The notes beneath the pieces were generated by a model that was not told the origin of the DNA, ran no database searches, and worked only from the letters and a program-made list of their open reading frames with translations. Positions 8,312-17,168 of a stretch of 64,000 bases of DNA are shown piece after piece (positions within the stretch are counted from its first letter, which is position 1; the number at the start of each line of letters is the position of its first letter). A program made the position numbers and the translations under genes. The stretch is taken from assembly GCA_017962125.1 (NCBI GenBank), contig JAGCVZ010000011.1, positions 1 through 64,000 of the forward strand, given 5' to 3'. The DNA is from Alphaproteobacteria bacterium (lineage in GTDB: Bacteria; Pseudomonadota; Alphaproteobacteria; Rs-D84).

Positions 8312-9313
8312 ATGGCGACAAACACACCAAAATTTACTATTACAACAAATATTACTAATCTTGTTGCAGAGATATCTGAAAAAATCGGACAAATTCAAGG
8401 TAAAAAAGAATACGAACGTAATCTGCACTTACGTAAAGTAAACCGCCTGCGTTCTATTCAATCTTCCACAGCTATCGAAGGCAATTCTTTATCGTTGGAA
8501 CAAATTACTGATGTCATCAACGGCCGTCGTATTATTGGTAATCCGCGTGAAATCAAAGAAGTTCGGAATGCTTATGATGCATACGAACATGTTTTGACAT
8601 TAAACCCTTATAAAGTTTCTGACTTTCTACATGCACATAAAATGATGACAGCCGAATTGGTGGACGAAGCGGGTAAATTCCGCAGAGGTAATGTAGGCGT
8701 ATTTTCAGACGAAAAAGTAGTACACATTGGTGCAAAGCCAGAATACCTGTTATCATTGATGACAGATTTATTCAAATGGGCAAAAACGACCAAAGAACAT
8801 CCACTGATTAAGTCCGCAGTTATGCATTTTGAAATTGAATTTATCCACCCATTTGCAGATGGTAATGGTCGTATGGGACGTTTGTGGCAGACATTGATAT
8901 TATCTACATGGCAACCAGTATTTGCATGGATTCCGGTTGAAACCATAGTATATGAAAATCAAGCGGAATATTATGCTGTTTTGGGACGCGCAGAAAAGAC
9001 CGCAGATTCAACAGAATTCATAGAATTTATATTGTCTGCGATTTTGCGCGCTATAAAAGAATTGTCAAATATTACCGAAATAATTCCCGAAAAAATTACC
9101 GAATTATTGACTAAAACACAACGGGATTTCTTAACAAACATCATCGGATTTATACAAACTAATGGCGAAATAGATAACTATCGCGCCCAGTTATTGACTA
9201 ACAAATCACCAGAAATGACTAAAAAATTATTGGCGGCTTTGGTGGCAAATAATGTGCTTGTTGCGACAGGTAGGACAAAGGGGCGCAAATATAAATTAAA
9301 TCCAGATTTATAA
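8312..9313 (+). CDS. Fic-domain protein (class II) with C-terminal winged helix
   Basis: Fic enzymes usually AMPylate target proteins. The 333-residue product has an N-terminal inhibitory helix with S52-T-A-I-E56-G, which fits the class II (S/T)xxxE(G/N) signature. The complete active-site loop HPFADGNGRMGR starts at His179. The tail (about residues 270-333) looks like a winged helix-turn-helix ending in a basic segment, as in many stand-alone bacterial Fic proteins. A GGGGG element precedes the ATG. The gene has its own strong promoter with a palindrome, so autoregulation is plausible. It is the main cargo of a small insert next to tRNA-Ser. Confidence 0.92.
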   Translation: MATNTPKFTITTNITNLVAEISEKIGQIQGKKEYERNLHLRKVNRLRSIQSSTAIEGNSLSLEQITDVINGRRIIGNPREIKEVRNAYDAYEHVLTLNPYKVSDFLHAHKMMTAELVDEAGKFRRGNVGVFSDEKVVHIGAKPEYLLSLMTDLFKWAKTTKEHPLIKSAVMHFEIEFIHPFADGNGRMGRLWQTLILSTWQPVFAWIPVETIVYENQAEYYAVLGRAEKTADSTEFIEFILSAILRAIKELSNITEIIPEKITELLTKTQRDFLTNIIGFIQTNGEIDNYRAQLLTNKSPEMTKKLLAALVANNVLVATGRTKGRKYKLNPDL

Positions 9314-9339
9314 AACATAAATTCCCTGTTATTGCAAAA

Positions 9340-9370
9340 TAATTCCCTGCTTTTTTAGCAGGGAATTTTG
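9340..9370. terminator. Hairpin terminator downstream of Fic
   Basis: Perfect 10-bp stem AATTCCCTGC / GCAGGGAATT with a T/A-rich loop followed by TTTTGG. TTCCCTG recurs at 9322, 9343 and about 9447, with the related ACCCTG near 9458. Confidence 0.55.
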
Positions 9371-9487
9371 GATAAAAGTGGCGGTTTTCAGTCACTATTT
9401 AACGTGACACACGGTAAAAACACGTATTTTTCGTAAAAATTCCCTGTAAATACCCTGTATTCATTATATCTAATACCGTTCTTTCTT

Positions 9488-9540
9488 ACAACTCCGCCAT
9501 GTTAAAATCTTAAAATTCCACCAGATGGTGGATTTTTGAT
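9488..9540 (+). repeat. tRNA-Ser 3'-end remnant followed by a terminator-like hairpin
   Basis: CTCCGCCAT with the following GTTAAAATCTTAAAATT resembles the tRNA-Ser 3' end and its flank at 7616-7645 (CTCCGCCATAGTAAAAACTT). It is followed, as there, by a hairpin TTCCACC/GGTGGA with a T run (about 9515-9537). It may mark the distal border of an insert that carries the Fic gene. Confidence 0.45.
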
Positions 9541-9593
9541 TTACAAACTCTGGCTGATTTTACTATTATATTTCGATAGAAAAGGAGCCATCC

Positions 9594-10220
9594 ATGGAAT
9601 ATCTTGATATTTATGACGAATATATGAATAAAATTGGGCAGGAGCCCAGAGATACGGTTCATCAAAACGGTTTATGGCACAAAACTGTTCATTGCTGGAT
9701 GTACGATGATGATGCTAATGTATATTTCCAAGAACGCTCTGATTCTAGCAAATTATACACAACCGCATCAGGACATGTGTTGGCGGGGGAAACAGTGCGC
9801 GATGCGTTCCGTCGTGAAATCATGGAAGAAATCGGTGTTGATACCGATGCATCAACTGCAACGCCGCTGCAAATCGTATTCTGGCGCCAAGATAAAGATG
9901 CCAAGAATTGGCACGACCGCGCCTTTGCGCATGTGTATATGAACAGGTTGCCGACGGGCTTTATGGATTTTCATTTTCAATCGACGGAGGTTGCCGCCGT
10001 TGTTCGCATGCGTGCCAAGGATTGTGCGGATTTATTGATGGGAAAAATTTCCGAAACAACCGCAACACGAATAACACAAAATGGTGCAAATTCGGTCACA
10101 ATCAATGTTGCGGATTTTCTGGTCGCGCCCGACGAAACGGCAATAATCAAATACGGTTACATATTACAATCAATCATGCAAGTAACGGCGAAACAATCAA
10201 AAAATTCCCCTTGCCCCTAA
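9594..10220 (+). CDS. NUDIX hydrolase
   Basis: Cytosolic Mg-dependent pyrophosphatase of nucleoside-diphosphate-linked substrates. The 208-residue product carries a full NUDIX box at residues 60-82: GHVLAGE, then REIMEEIGV with the metal-binding glutamates. The N-terminus (YDEYMNKIG....R..VHQNGLWHKTVHCW) resembles the isopentenyl-diphosphate isomerase/YfcD-like NUDIX subgroup, so the substrate could be a nucleotide or a small pyrophosphate. An AAAGGAG site supports the ATG at 9594. It is followed at 43 bases by the P-type ATPase gene. Confidence 0.88.
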   Translation: MEYLDIYDEYMNKIGQEPRDTVHQNGLWHKTVHCWMYDDDANVYFQERSDSSKLYTTASGHVLAGETVRDAFRREIMEEIGVDTDASTATPLQIVFWRQDKDAKNWHDRAFAHVYMNRLPTGFMDFHFQSTEVAAVVRMRAKDCADLLMGKISETTATRITQNGANSVTINVADFLVAPDETAIIKYGYILQSIMQVTAKQSKNSPCP

Positions 10221-10263
10221 TACCAGAAATGCGGTAAAATTACTGCACAGAGCAGGGGGGATT

Positions 10264-12864
10264 TTGACACTAAACGGACTATCTTTGGCGGCGATTGAGC
10301 AAAACCGTAAAAAGTACGGCACGAACAAAATGCCGGATCCGCACGTTAAAAGTATGTGGGATTTCTTGGTTGATGTTTTTCGTACGAAAATAAACCTAAT
10401 TTTACTGATAATGGCGGTTATATTTATTGGGCTCGCAGCGCTTGGCTATGGGGATATTACCGAAGCGATTGGCATAGGTATTGTTGTCATTATCGTCGCA
10501 ATAGTAAATGTTATCACGCACATGCGCAGTCAGCACAGCACACTAGAGTTGCGTCGGCGTGCAGCCGCCCTTGTATGCAACGTTATCCGTGGTGGTCGCG
10601 TAAGGAATATAGATAGTACCGAAATTGTCGTTGGTGATATTGTCTTACTCCAGGCAGGGGAAAGAATTCCGGCAGACGGTTACCTGGTTCATGGACACGT
10701 TTCTGTGAATAATTCAGTGCTAAATGGTGAAAGCGAGGAAATCCATAAATCACCAATTCCAAATTTCAAATATGATCGTGCAGCACCGATAACTGCGAAC
10801 GATTATACCAATGCGAACTACGTCTTTGCTGGAACGACGGTCCACGGTGGTGGTGGTGCTATGCTGGTTACGCGTGTCGGGCTGGATACCGAAAATGCCA
10901 AGATATTAAAGACATTATCAGATATCGACGAAGAAAAAACGGCACTGCAACGGGGGTTAGATCGATTGGCGGGGCTTATTGGTGAAATTGGTGGTATTTG
11001 TGCATTTAGTATCGCGGTTATTATGGTTGTTATGCATTGGTACCTGTATGGATTTAGTGGCTTTGGTGATGTAGTATTCACAGTAGCACACGCGATAACT
11101 TTGGGACTTACTATATTTGTGGCGGCGGTTCCAGAAGGTCTGCCTTTTATTATTGAAATTATAACCGCTCAAAACGCACATAGAATGACAAAGGCGAACC
11201 TGCTTGCAAAAAATCCGAATAAAATTCCAGAGGCTGGCAACATTCAAATCCTTTGTACAGATAAAACTGGGACTATAACATACGGCAAAATGCAGCCTGT
11301 GGCTAATTATACTGGCGATGGGACAAATATAGGTTTTAATCAAACAACGGGTGGCATGGTTATACAGCACCTTGTAAAAAATATCGTTTTAAATGGCCGT
11401 TCCATGCTTGACACAGACGGTAACATTGTTGGTGGAAATAGCACAGAACGTGCACTGTTTGGAGCATTAGGATTAAATTATAAAAAAGTTTCGGCTATAA
11501 AGCGTGAACATCCAGTTTTGACTAAAACTTTATTTAACAGTGCAAACAAGTTTTCTGCAACAACAGTCAAAACCAAGAACGGTCCGCGCACATATGTTAT
11601 GGCGGCACCAGAGATAATTCTTGCGCACTCAAAATTTTATATTGATTCAAGCGGTCAAACGCATCCGTTAAATCGTGCAACAGTGCGACGAATTATCATG
11701 TCTAACGCCCGCCGCGCCATGCGTGTTATTGCAACGGCATATTATGATGGTTCGCACACAAAAGGCAAAATGCCAGATAACTTGATATTTGTGACGGTTT
11801 CCGCATTGCGTGACGATGTACGCCCCGGTGTTAAGAATATGGTTGACGACTTACACAAAGCGGGCGTATCGGTTATGATGATAACGGGCGACATTTTGGA
11901 AACGGCGCGGGTTATTGCGCACGAAAGCGGAATTGTGCAAAGCTCGAACGATATAGCAATAACCTCAACAGAGTTTGATAAAATGTCGGATGCGGCCATC
12001 AAACGCATTTTGCCACAAATTCGTGTGATTGCACGTGCAACCCCACATACAAAATTGCGTCTTGTTCAAATTGCACGTGAAAAAGGGCTTTGCATAGGCA
12101 TGTGTGGAGACGGCACAAACGATGCGCCGGCATTAAAAGGTGCGGATATTGGGTACGCCATGGGCGACAGCACTGATGTATGCAAGGAAGCAAGTGATAT
12201 CATCATAACCGACAACAACTTTGTATCTATCGGCAATAGTATCCTTATGGGTCGAACATTTATGCATAATGTTACAGGATTTTTGCGATTTCAATTACCA
12301 ATAAACTTTACATTAGTTGCTGTAAGCATTTTATTTCCTATGATTGTTGGCATAGAAGCATTGATGGCTGTTCAAATATTGATAATAAACATTGTAATCG
12401 ACAGTTTGAATTCACTTGCATTTGGGGGCGAGCCAGCACGCACAGAATATATGACCGAACCACCCGTGGGCAAAAACGCAAAACTTATTACCAGCGACAC
12501 AATCGCGGGGGTTATATGGACAACAATTGCGGGGGTGTTTATATTCACACTGACCCTAACCGAACCATTTGTTGCAATTTTTGGCGATGCGGCAATGTCG
12601 GTACGGTTTGCATTGATAATAATTATGGCTATGCTGAACGGATTTTGTGTCCGTGTACGCGGGTTTAATATATTTTCAGGGCTGTCCAAAAATCCAATGT
12701 TTTTAATTGTGACATTTGTTGTTTTTGCCGGCCTTTATGCATGTGTGACTTTCGGTGGTAATGTTTTGTCACTTGAACCATTAAGCCCGATTCAATGGTT
12801 GACCACCGCCGGCCTGGCATTGCTTATCGTGCCAATAAACTTTATTTACAAGATGTTGCGATAG
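10264..12864 (+). CDS. Calcium-type (P2) cation-transporting P-type ATPase
   Basis: ATP-driven inner-membrane cation pump, 866 residues. It has an N-terminal cation ATPase domain (GLSLAAIEQNRKKYGTN), an actuator loop with NGES in place of TGES, and M4 with AAVPEGLP. The phosphorylated Asp333 lies in CTDKTGT, with MITGD and GDGTNDAPAL in the hinge. M6 has NIVID, equivalent to the NxxxD Ca2+ ligands of SERCA-like pumps. About ten membrane segments fit a P2 pump. The start is a TTG preceded by GGGGGG; the next ATG would lose the conserved N-terminus. Ca2+ or Mn2+ is the likely ion; this is inferred from motifs only. Confidence 0.88.
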   Translation: MTLNGLSLAAIEQNRKKYGTNKMPDPHVKSMWDFLVDVFRTKINLILLIMAVIFIGLAALGYGDITEAIGIGIVVIIVAIVNVITHMRSQHSTLELRRRAAALVCNVIRGGRVRNIDSTEIVVGDIVLLQAGERIPADGYLVHGHVSVNNSVLNGESEEIHKSPIPNFKYDRAAPITANDYTNANYVFAGTTVHGGGGAMLVTRVGLDTENAKILKTLSDIDEEKTALQRGLDRLAGLIGEIGGICAFSIAVIMVVMHWYLYGFSGFGDVVFTVAHAITLGLTIFVAAVPEGLPFIIEIITAQNAHRMTKANLLAKNPNKIPEAGNIQILCTDKTGTITYGKMQPVANYTGDGTNIGFNQTTGGMVIQHLVKNIVLNGRSMLDTDGNIVGGNSTERALFGALGLNYKKVSAIKREHPVLTKTLFNSANKFSATTVKTKNGPRTYVMAAPEIILAHSKFYIDSSGQTHPLNRATVRRIIMSNARRAMRVIATAYYDGSHTKGKMPDNLIFVTVSALRDDVRPGVKNMVDDLHKAGVSVMMITGDILETARVIAHESGIVQSSNDIAITSTEFDKMSDAAIKRILPQIRVIARATPHTKLRLVQIAREKGLCIGMCGDGTNDAPALKGADIGYAMGDSTDVCKEASDIIITDNNFVSIGNSILMGRTFMHNVTGFLRFQLPINFTLVAVSILFPMIVGIEALMAVQILIINIVIDSLNSLAFGGEPARTEYMTEPPVGKNAKLITSDTIAGVIWTTIAGVFIFTLTLTEPFVAIFGDAAMSVRFALIIIMAMLNGFCVRVRGFNIFSGLSKNPMFLIVTFVVFAGLYACVTFGGNVLSLEPLSPIQWLTTAGLALLIVPINFIYKMLR

Positions 12865-12925
12865 AAAAATCTTGAAATTCGGCTTTTTTATGATAGGGTG
12901 CACCACGGACATAAAAGGATTTTAT

Positions 12926-13510
12926 ATGCATTGGGCAAATGTATCGTATTTAGAGCGCACGGAAATGGAAGGACTGTATACTTCGCCTTATAAGTCGGAA
13001 CTGATACAGATGTATGCCGAGTTGATGACTAATCCGGTTAAAATATCATATCCCGAAGGGCAACCGTCAAACCGTCCAACAACCGACGAAGAACGGTGGA
13101 AATTGAAAAATTTTAAGTGGAATAATCGTTTTGAAACGATATATACCTTTGGTTCTTGTAAAATTGAACATTACGACCCAGAGGAATTTTATATGGAAGT
13201 GCCGGTGACCCAGGAATTGCGATTTTTTACCGATCGGAAAACTTATGATTTTGCATCACTGAATTATTATCACCAAACAGACGAGATACAGGATAATATT
13301 AAAAGACCGTTAATGCCATTATATCAAAATGTTAAAAGCAAATTGTATGGCAGGCCTTTTACAAATCCATTAGAAAAATATATGCAAAATCATATGAGAG
13401 AACTTTGGCTATATGCACAAAATGCGTTAGACGAAGAACAGGCAAAAGTGGTGCTTGCCCAACTGAATGAGATTAAATCTGCCTTGTGTTCACAAAGCAT
13501 AAGCAAATAA
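12926..13510 (+). CDS. Uncharacterised 194-residue protein
   Basis: No family recognised. The product is soluble, rich in Tyr and charged residues, without signal peptide, membrane segment or Cys pairs. The frame is open from a TTG at 12872, but the ATG at 12926 has AAAGGA at good spacing and is preferred. It follows the P-ATPase on the same strand at 61 bases and might share its transcript. The 3' flank carries a short repeat (13520-13553) and the leader of rpsD. Confidence 0.6.
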   Translation: MHWANVSYLERTEMEGLYTSPYKSELIQMYAELMTNPVKISYPEGQPSNRPTTDEERWKLKNFKWNNRFETIYTFGSCKIEHYDPEEFYMEVPVTQELRFFTDRKTYDFASLNYYHQTDEIQDNIKRPLMPLYQNVKSKLYGRPFTNPLEKYMQNHMRELWLYAQNALDEEQAKVVLAQLNEIKSALCSQSISK

Positions 13511-13519
13511 AAGCATAAT

Positions 13520-13553
13520 GTCACTAACCACTTACACTACCCACTAACCACTA
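13520..13553. repeat. Short dispersed repeat GTCACTAACCACTTA
   Basis: GTCACTAACCACTTA at 13520-13534 recurs exactly, inverted, at 57067-57081. The core CACTAACCACT is also repeated locally at about 13541-13551. Confidence 0.5.
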
Positions 13554-13698
13554 TTTTCTTGCTTTTTCAAAAAAAATGGTTTATAGTGGGCACGCTGAAT
13601 AGAATCAGAACTGATTAAGCATCGGTGCGTTTTGGTCCCGGCGCGATAAGGTTTCTGTCAAATGTTTGGCACAAACAAAAAACCAAAAGGATTAAATT

Positions 13699-14331
13699 AT
13701 GGCAAGAAGTGGTGCAAAACGCAGTACCCGTAAACTTAAAATTGGACGCAGCCTTGGCGTTAATTTGTGGGGTCAGGCGAAATCTCCGTTTAACAAACGT
13801 AAATACAAACCGGGTCAGCATGGGCCTACATCGCGTGGCGGTAATATGACCGACTATGCGAAGCAAATGCGTGCAAAGCAAACATTGAAAAATTACTATG
13901 GTAATATCGGTGAAAAGAAATTCCGTGCCTATTACCTAGAGGCCGACAATATGCGTGGCGACACACCGGATAACCTTATTGGGTTGTTGGAACGTCGTTT
14001 GGACGCGGTTGTGTATCGTGCAAAGTTCGCACCGACCGTCTTTTCATCGCGCCAGTTGGTTAGCCATGGACACATCTATGTTAATGGCAAGCGCGTGAAA
14101 ATCGCATCATACCAGGTTAAACCGGGCGATGTTATCACGGTCAGCGACAAGGCAAAACAAATGCCATTGGTTGTGTTAGCATTAGAATCTGGCGAACGCA
14201 ATACACCGGACTATATCAATGTGGACAGTGCGAATTTTGTTGCGACATTTACGCGCGTACCTGCATTCGCGGATGTTCCATATCCGGTTCAAATGTTTCC
14301 TGAATTGGTCGTCGAATTTTATTCACGGTAA
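13699..14331 (+). CDS. rpsD: 30S ribosomal protein S4
   Basis: Primary 16S rRNA-binding protein that nucleates 30S body assembly. The 210-residue product has the bacterial S4 N-terminal domain, PGQHG as expected after a basic start, and the S4 RNA-binding fold around [37 protein letters not shown], where the conserved R/K are intact. AAAAGGA precedes the ATG. It is monocistronic with a 180-base leader and a strong terminator. Confidence 0.96.
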   Translation: MARSGAKRSTRKLKIGRSLGVNLWGQAKSPFNKRKYKPGQHGPTSRGGNMTDYAKQMRAKQTLKNYYGNIGEKKFRAYYLEADNMRGDTPDNLIGLLERRLDAVVYRAKFAPTVFSSRQLVSHGHIYVNGKRVKIASYQVKPGDVITVSDKAKQMPLVVLALESGERNTPDYINVDSANFVATFTRVPAFADVPYPVQMFPELVVEFYSR

Positions 14332-14355
14332 ATTTGGAATCGTCTGGAAAAATTC

Positions 14356-14386
14356 AAAAATCCGCCACCTGGCGGATTTTTCGTCA
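14356..14386 (+). terminator. rpsD rho-independent terminator
   Basis: AAAATCCGCC / GGCGGATTTT perfect 10-bp stem with loop ACCT, followed by T residues. Confidence 0.9.
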
Positions 14387-14416
14387 TCTACGCATGTTAT
14401 GACGAGATTCCTGCTA

Positions 14417-14445
14417 TTGATTTTCACATAAAAAAAGGTTATAAT
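14417..14445 (+). promoter_or_regulatory. trpS promoter
   Basis: TTGATT (14417-14422), 17-base spacer and a perfect TATAAT (14440-14445), about 28 bases before the trpS ATG. Confidence 0.75.
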
Positions 14446-14473
14446 GGCACAAACAAGAAAAACGGGTTAAAGA

Positions 14474-15475
14474 ATGTCTGAATCGAAAGTTTTTTTAACA
14501 GGAATAAAACCGACTGGGACTGTGCATTTAGGCAACTATATTGGTGCCTTGCGACAGATTCGCGACATTTCGGCAACGCACAAGACAATAGTTTTTGTCG
14601 CAGATTTGCATGCATTGAATATCGTGCATGATGCTGATTTGGTGCGTGAACACACTTATGAAATTGCTGCAATTATTATGTCGATTGGCGTAAATATGGA
14701 TAATGTATTACTTTTTCGACAATCTGATGTATCATCGGTGTGCGAATTGTCCACAATACTAACTAATGTCACCCCAAAGGGACTGATGGATCGCGCTCAT
14801 TCGTACAAGGCGGCGGTTGATCGTAACACCGCGGCTGGCGCAGATGCGGATGCCGGGGTAAACATGGGGCTTTATACTTATCCAATTTTGATGGCGGCGG
14901 ATATATTGCTCTATGGTGCGGATATTGTTCCGGTTGGTGCAGATCAAAAACAGCATGTTGAATTCGCGCGTGATATCGCGGGACATTTTAATACAATTTA
15001 TGGCAACATCTTAAAGTTACCTGATGCGCAAATTTCTCCCGATGCAGGAATTATACCGGGGCTTGATGGCCGAAAAATGAGTAAATCTTATGATAACGTG
15101 ATTCCACTTATGGCGAATTCAGGCGAACTTAAAAAGAAAATTATGCGCATTATTACTGATAGCAAAACGCCCGAAGAACCCAAGGACCCCGAAACATCAA
15201 CAATCTTCCAACTGTACCGGCATTTTGCGGACAAGGATAGTACTGAAAAATTTGCAGAAATGTTTCGCGCGGGTGGCATGGGATACGGCACTGCAAAAAC
15301 AATACTGTTTGAAAAATTAGATTCTGTGTTGGCGCCGATGCGTAAACGTTATGAGTACCTTATGGCACACCGTGATGAATTGGATGCGACATTGACGGCT
15401 GGGGCGGAAATTGCACGTAAAATTGCCGATAAAACAATGTCACGCGTGCGCCGTGCAACACTTGGGAAAAAATAA
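14474..15475 (+). CDS. trpS: Tryptophanyl-tRNA synthetase
   Basis: Class I aminoacyl-tRNA synthetase charging tRNA-Trp. The 333-residue product is of the usual length. The HIGH-type signature reads HLGN in KPTGTVHLGNYIGA, and the KMSKS loop is intact in LDGRKMSKSYDN. The GADQKQHVE segment for tryptophan and ATP binding is present. It is the first gene of a likely trpS-SIMPL-xerC transcript, and its own promoter is clear upstream. Confidence 0.96.
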   Translation: MSESKVFLTGIKPTGTVHLGNYIGALRQIRDISATHKTIVFVADLHALNIVHDADLVREHTYEIAAIIMSIGVNMDNVLLFRQSDVSSVCELSTILTNVTPKGLMDRAHSYKAAVDRNTAAGADADAGVNMGLYTYPILMAADILLYGADIVPVGADQKQHVEFARDIAGHFNTIYGNILKLPDAQISPDAGIIPGLDGRKMSKSYDNVIPLMANSGELKKKIMRIITDSKTPEEPKDPETSTIFQLYRHFADKDSTEKFAEMFRAGGMGYGTAKTILFEKLDSVLAPMRKRYEYLMAHRDELDATLTAGAEIARKIADKTMSRVRRATLGKK

Positions 15476-15500
15476 AATGAAAAGTAAAGGAGAAAAGAAA

Positions 15501-16232
15501 ATGAATAATAAAATACTTTGGGGTGCGGTTGCCGCTGTGTGTGTATTGGTTTTGGGTTGGTTTGCAATTGATAGATTTGCACAGCCACGAACAATCAGTG
15601 TTGACGGCGAATGTCTTACATCGGTTCCAAAGGATAGAACGGCAATAACATTACGCGTAAGTGTTACAGACAAAAGCGCAGCAAAATCTATGAAACTCGC
15701 ATCTGCCAAGGTTGCGGAAATGAATACATTTTTGAAAACTTTGGATGTCAAGGTGCAAACCAGTGAATTTAATTCATACGAAAAATCTGAATGGAATCAC
15801 ACAAAACAGAAATCCGAATTTATTGGTATAGAAACAACAATTGCACTTGATGTATCCGCCAAAGATATTGATACGATTGAAAAAGTTCTGAATCAATTTG
15901 CCGGTGTCGAAGACATTTTTGTAACTAACCTGCGCATGTTTACATCCGCGGAAACGATGAAGCCTGTTTTAGAATCTTGTCTTGGGACTGCGGTGGAAAA
16001 CGCGCGTGATCGTGCAAATGGACTTGCAGCAGGCGTTGGTAAAAAAGCCGGCAAATTGCTTGCTGTTTCATATTCGAACGGTGTGGCGTACACTGCGCCA
16101 ACCGCGAATTTTAGACTCGCCAAGGCGGAAATGGCGGTTATGGATACCGGTTCGGGCTATGCCGGTGGCGCGATAACAGGTAAGGACACTGACGTTTCCG
16201 TCCGCGTTTCTGCAATCTTTGAAATAAAATAG
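15501..16232 (+). CDS. SIMPL-domain (DUF541) envelope protein
   Basis: A 243-residue product with an N-terminal hydrophobic segment (ILWGAVAAVCVLVLGWFAI), then a DUF541/SIMPL domain starting at ISVDGECLTSVPKDRTAITLRV. Family members are periplasmic or membrane-anchored, and their role is poorly defined. A start at 15477 is possible, but the ATG at 15501 follows AAAGGAG at 8 bases and gives the better signal or anchor. It lies between trpS and xerC with 2 bases to the latter, so it is probably co-transcribed. Confidence 0.82.
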   Translation: MNNKILWGAVAAVCVLVLGWFAIDRFAQPRTISVDGECLTSVPKDRTAITLRVSVTDKSAAKSMKLASAKVAEMNTFLKTLDVKVQTSEFNSYEKSEWNHTKQKSEFIGIETTIALDVSAKDIDTIEKVLNQFAGVEDIFVTNLRMFTSAETMKPVLESCLGTAVENARDRANGLAAGVGKKAGKLLAVSYSNGVAYTAPTANFRLAKAEMAVMDTGSGYAGGAITGKDTDVSVRVSAIFEIK

Positions 16233-16234
16233 AA

Positions 16235-17155
16235 ATGCAGGATATAATCGACGAATTTATCAAATACTTAACAGCGACCAAGAATTATTCGGCGCACACG
16301 GCGGTTGCATACCAGACAGATATTGCAGATTTTGTGAAGTTTCTTGAAAGATTTGCGGGCGCAATACCGACGTTGCAAGACATCGAAAAAATCGATACAA
16401 TTACATTTCGAGCATGGCTTGCTGATAGGCAGCGGCGCGAACTTTCATTCAAATCAACGGCGCGCGCGCTATCATCGATACGCGGATTATTCAAATATAT
16501 TGCCAAATATCACGATATAAAAAATGATGCAATTGATTTAATATCTTCGCCTAAGATTCCAAAAAAATTGTCAAAAGCAATTAATCCATCGGATGTTGAT
16601 GATATGCATGGCGCGATAAATGCAATCGATGAAAACGAACCTTGGATTGCCGCGCGCGATTGGGCATTGGTAACACTATTATTCGGATGTGGCCTGCGTA
16701 TATCAGAGGCGTTATCGTTAAAGAATTGCGACATCGCCGGCGCGCCGGAAACCCTGCGCATAATGGGCAAGGGGAGTAAAGAACGGATAGTTCCAGTTTT
16801 GCCCGCCGTCAATCGCGCGATTGAAAAATATATCGCCGTTCGCCCATTTGGGAATACCGCAACAGACCCACTGTTTCGCAGTGTTCGGGGACTGCCTATG
16901 TCGGCGCGTATGGCGGAAAAGGTTATTGAAAAATTGCGGCATTACTTGCAATTGCCGGACTATGTCACCCCACATGCATTGCGCCACACTTTTGCAACAG
17001 CGTTGCTTTCCGATGGCGCGGATTTGCGCAGTTTACAAGAATTGCTGGGGCATTCGTCATTATCAACAACCCAACTTTACACAAAGGTCAATATGGCGGA
17101 AATCATGAATATATATGAAAAGTGTCATCCACTTTCGGATGACACAGAAAATTAA
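16235..17155 (+). CDS. xerC: Tyrosine recombinase XerC
   Basis: Chromosome-dimer-resolving recombinase that acts at dif with XerD. The 306-residue product has an N-terminal SAM-like core-binding domain and a C-terminal catalytic domain. All residues of the tyrosine recombinase set are present: Arg in GLRISEAL, Lys in GKGSKER, HALRHTF (His-x-x-Arg), GHSSLSTTQLYT (His and nucleophilic Tyr). Length and sequence fit XerC/XerD; XerC is my choice because of the C-terminal YEKCHPLS form, but the paralogue cannot be excluded. The end of the gene contains a 9-bp hairpin. Confidence 0.88.
   Translation: MQDIIDEFIKYLTATKNYSAHTAVAYQTDIADFVKFLERFAGAIPTLQDIEKIDTITFRAWLADRQRRELSFKSTARALSSIRGLFKYIAKYHDIKNDAIDLISSPKIPKKLSKAINPSDVDDMHGAINAIDENEPWIAARDWALVTLLFGCGLRISEALSLKNCDIAGAPETLRIMGKGSKERIVPVLPAVNRAIEKYIAVRPFGNTATDPLFRSVRGLPMSARMAEKVIEKLRHYLQLPDYVTPHALRHTFATALLSDGADLRSLQELLGHSSLSTTQLYTKVNMAEIMNIYEKCHPLSDDTEN
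17118..17145 (-). terminator. Terminator of the nagZ-like gene inside the xerC 3' end
   Basis: GTGTCATCC (17122-17130) / GGATGACAC (17137-17145), loop ACTTTC. On the reverse strand the stem is followed by TTTT, so it probably terminates the gene at 17169-18338. Confidence 0.6.
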
Positions 17156-17168
17156 ACAACCGTAAACA

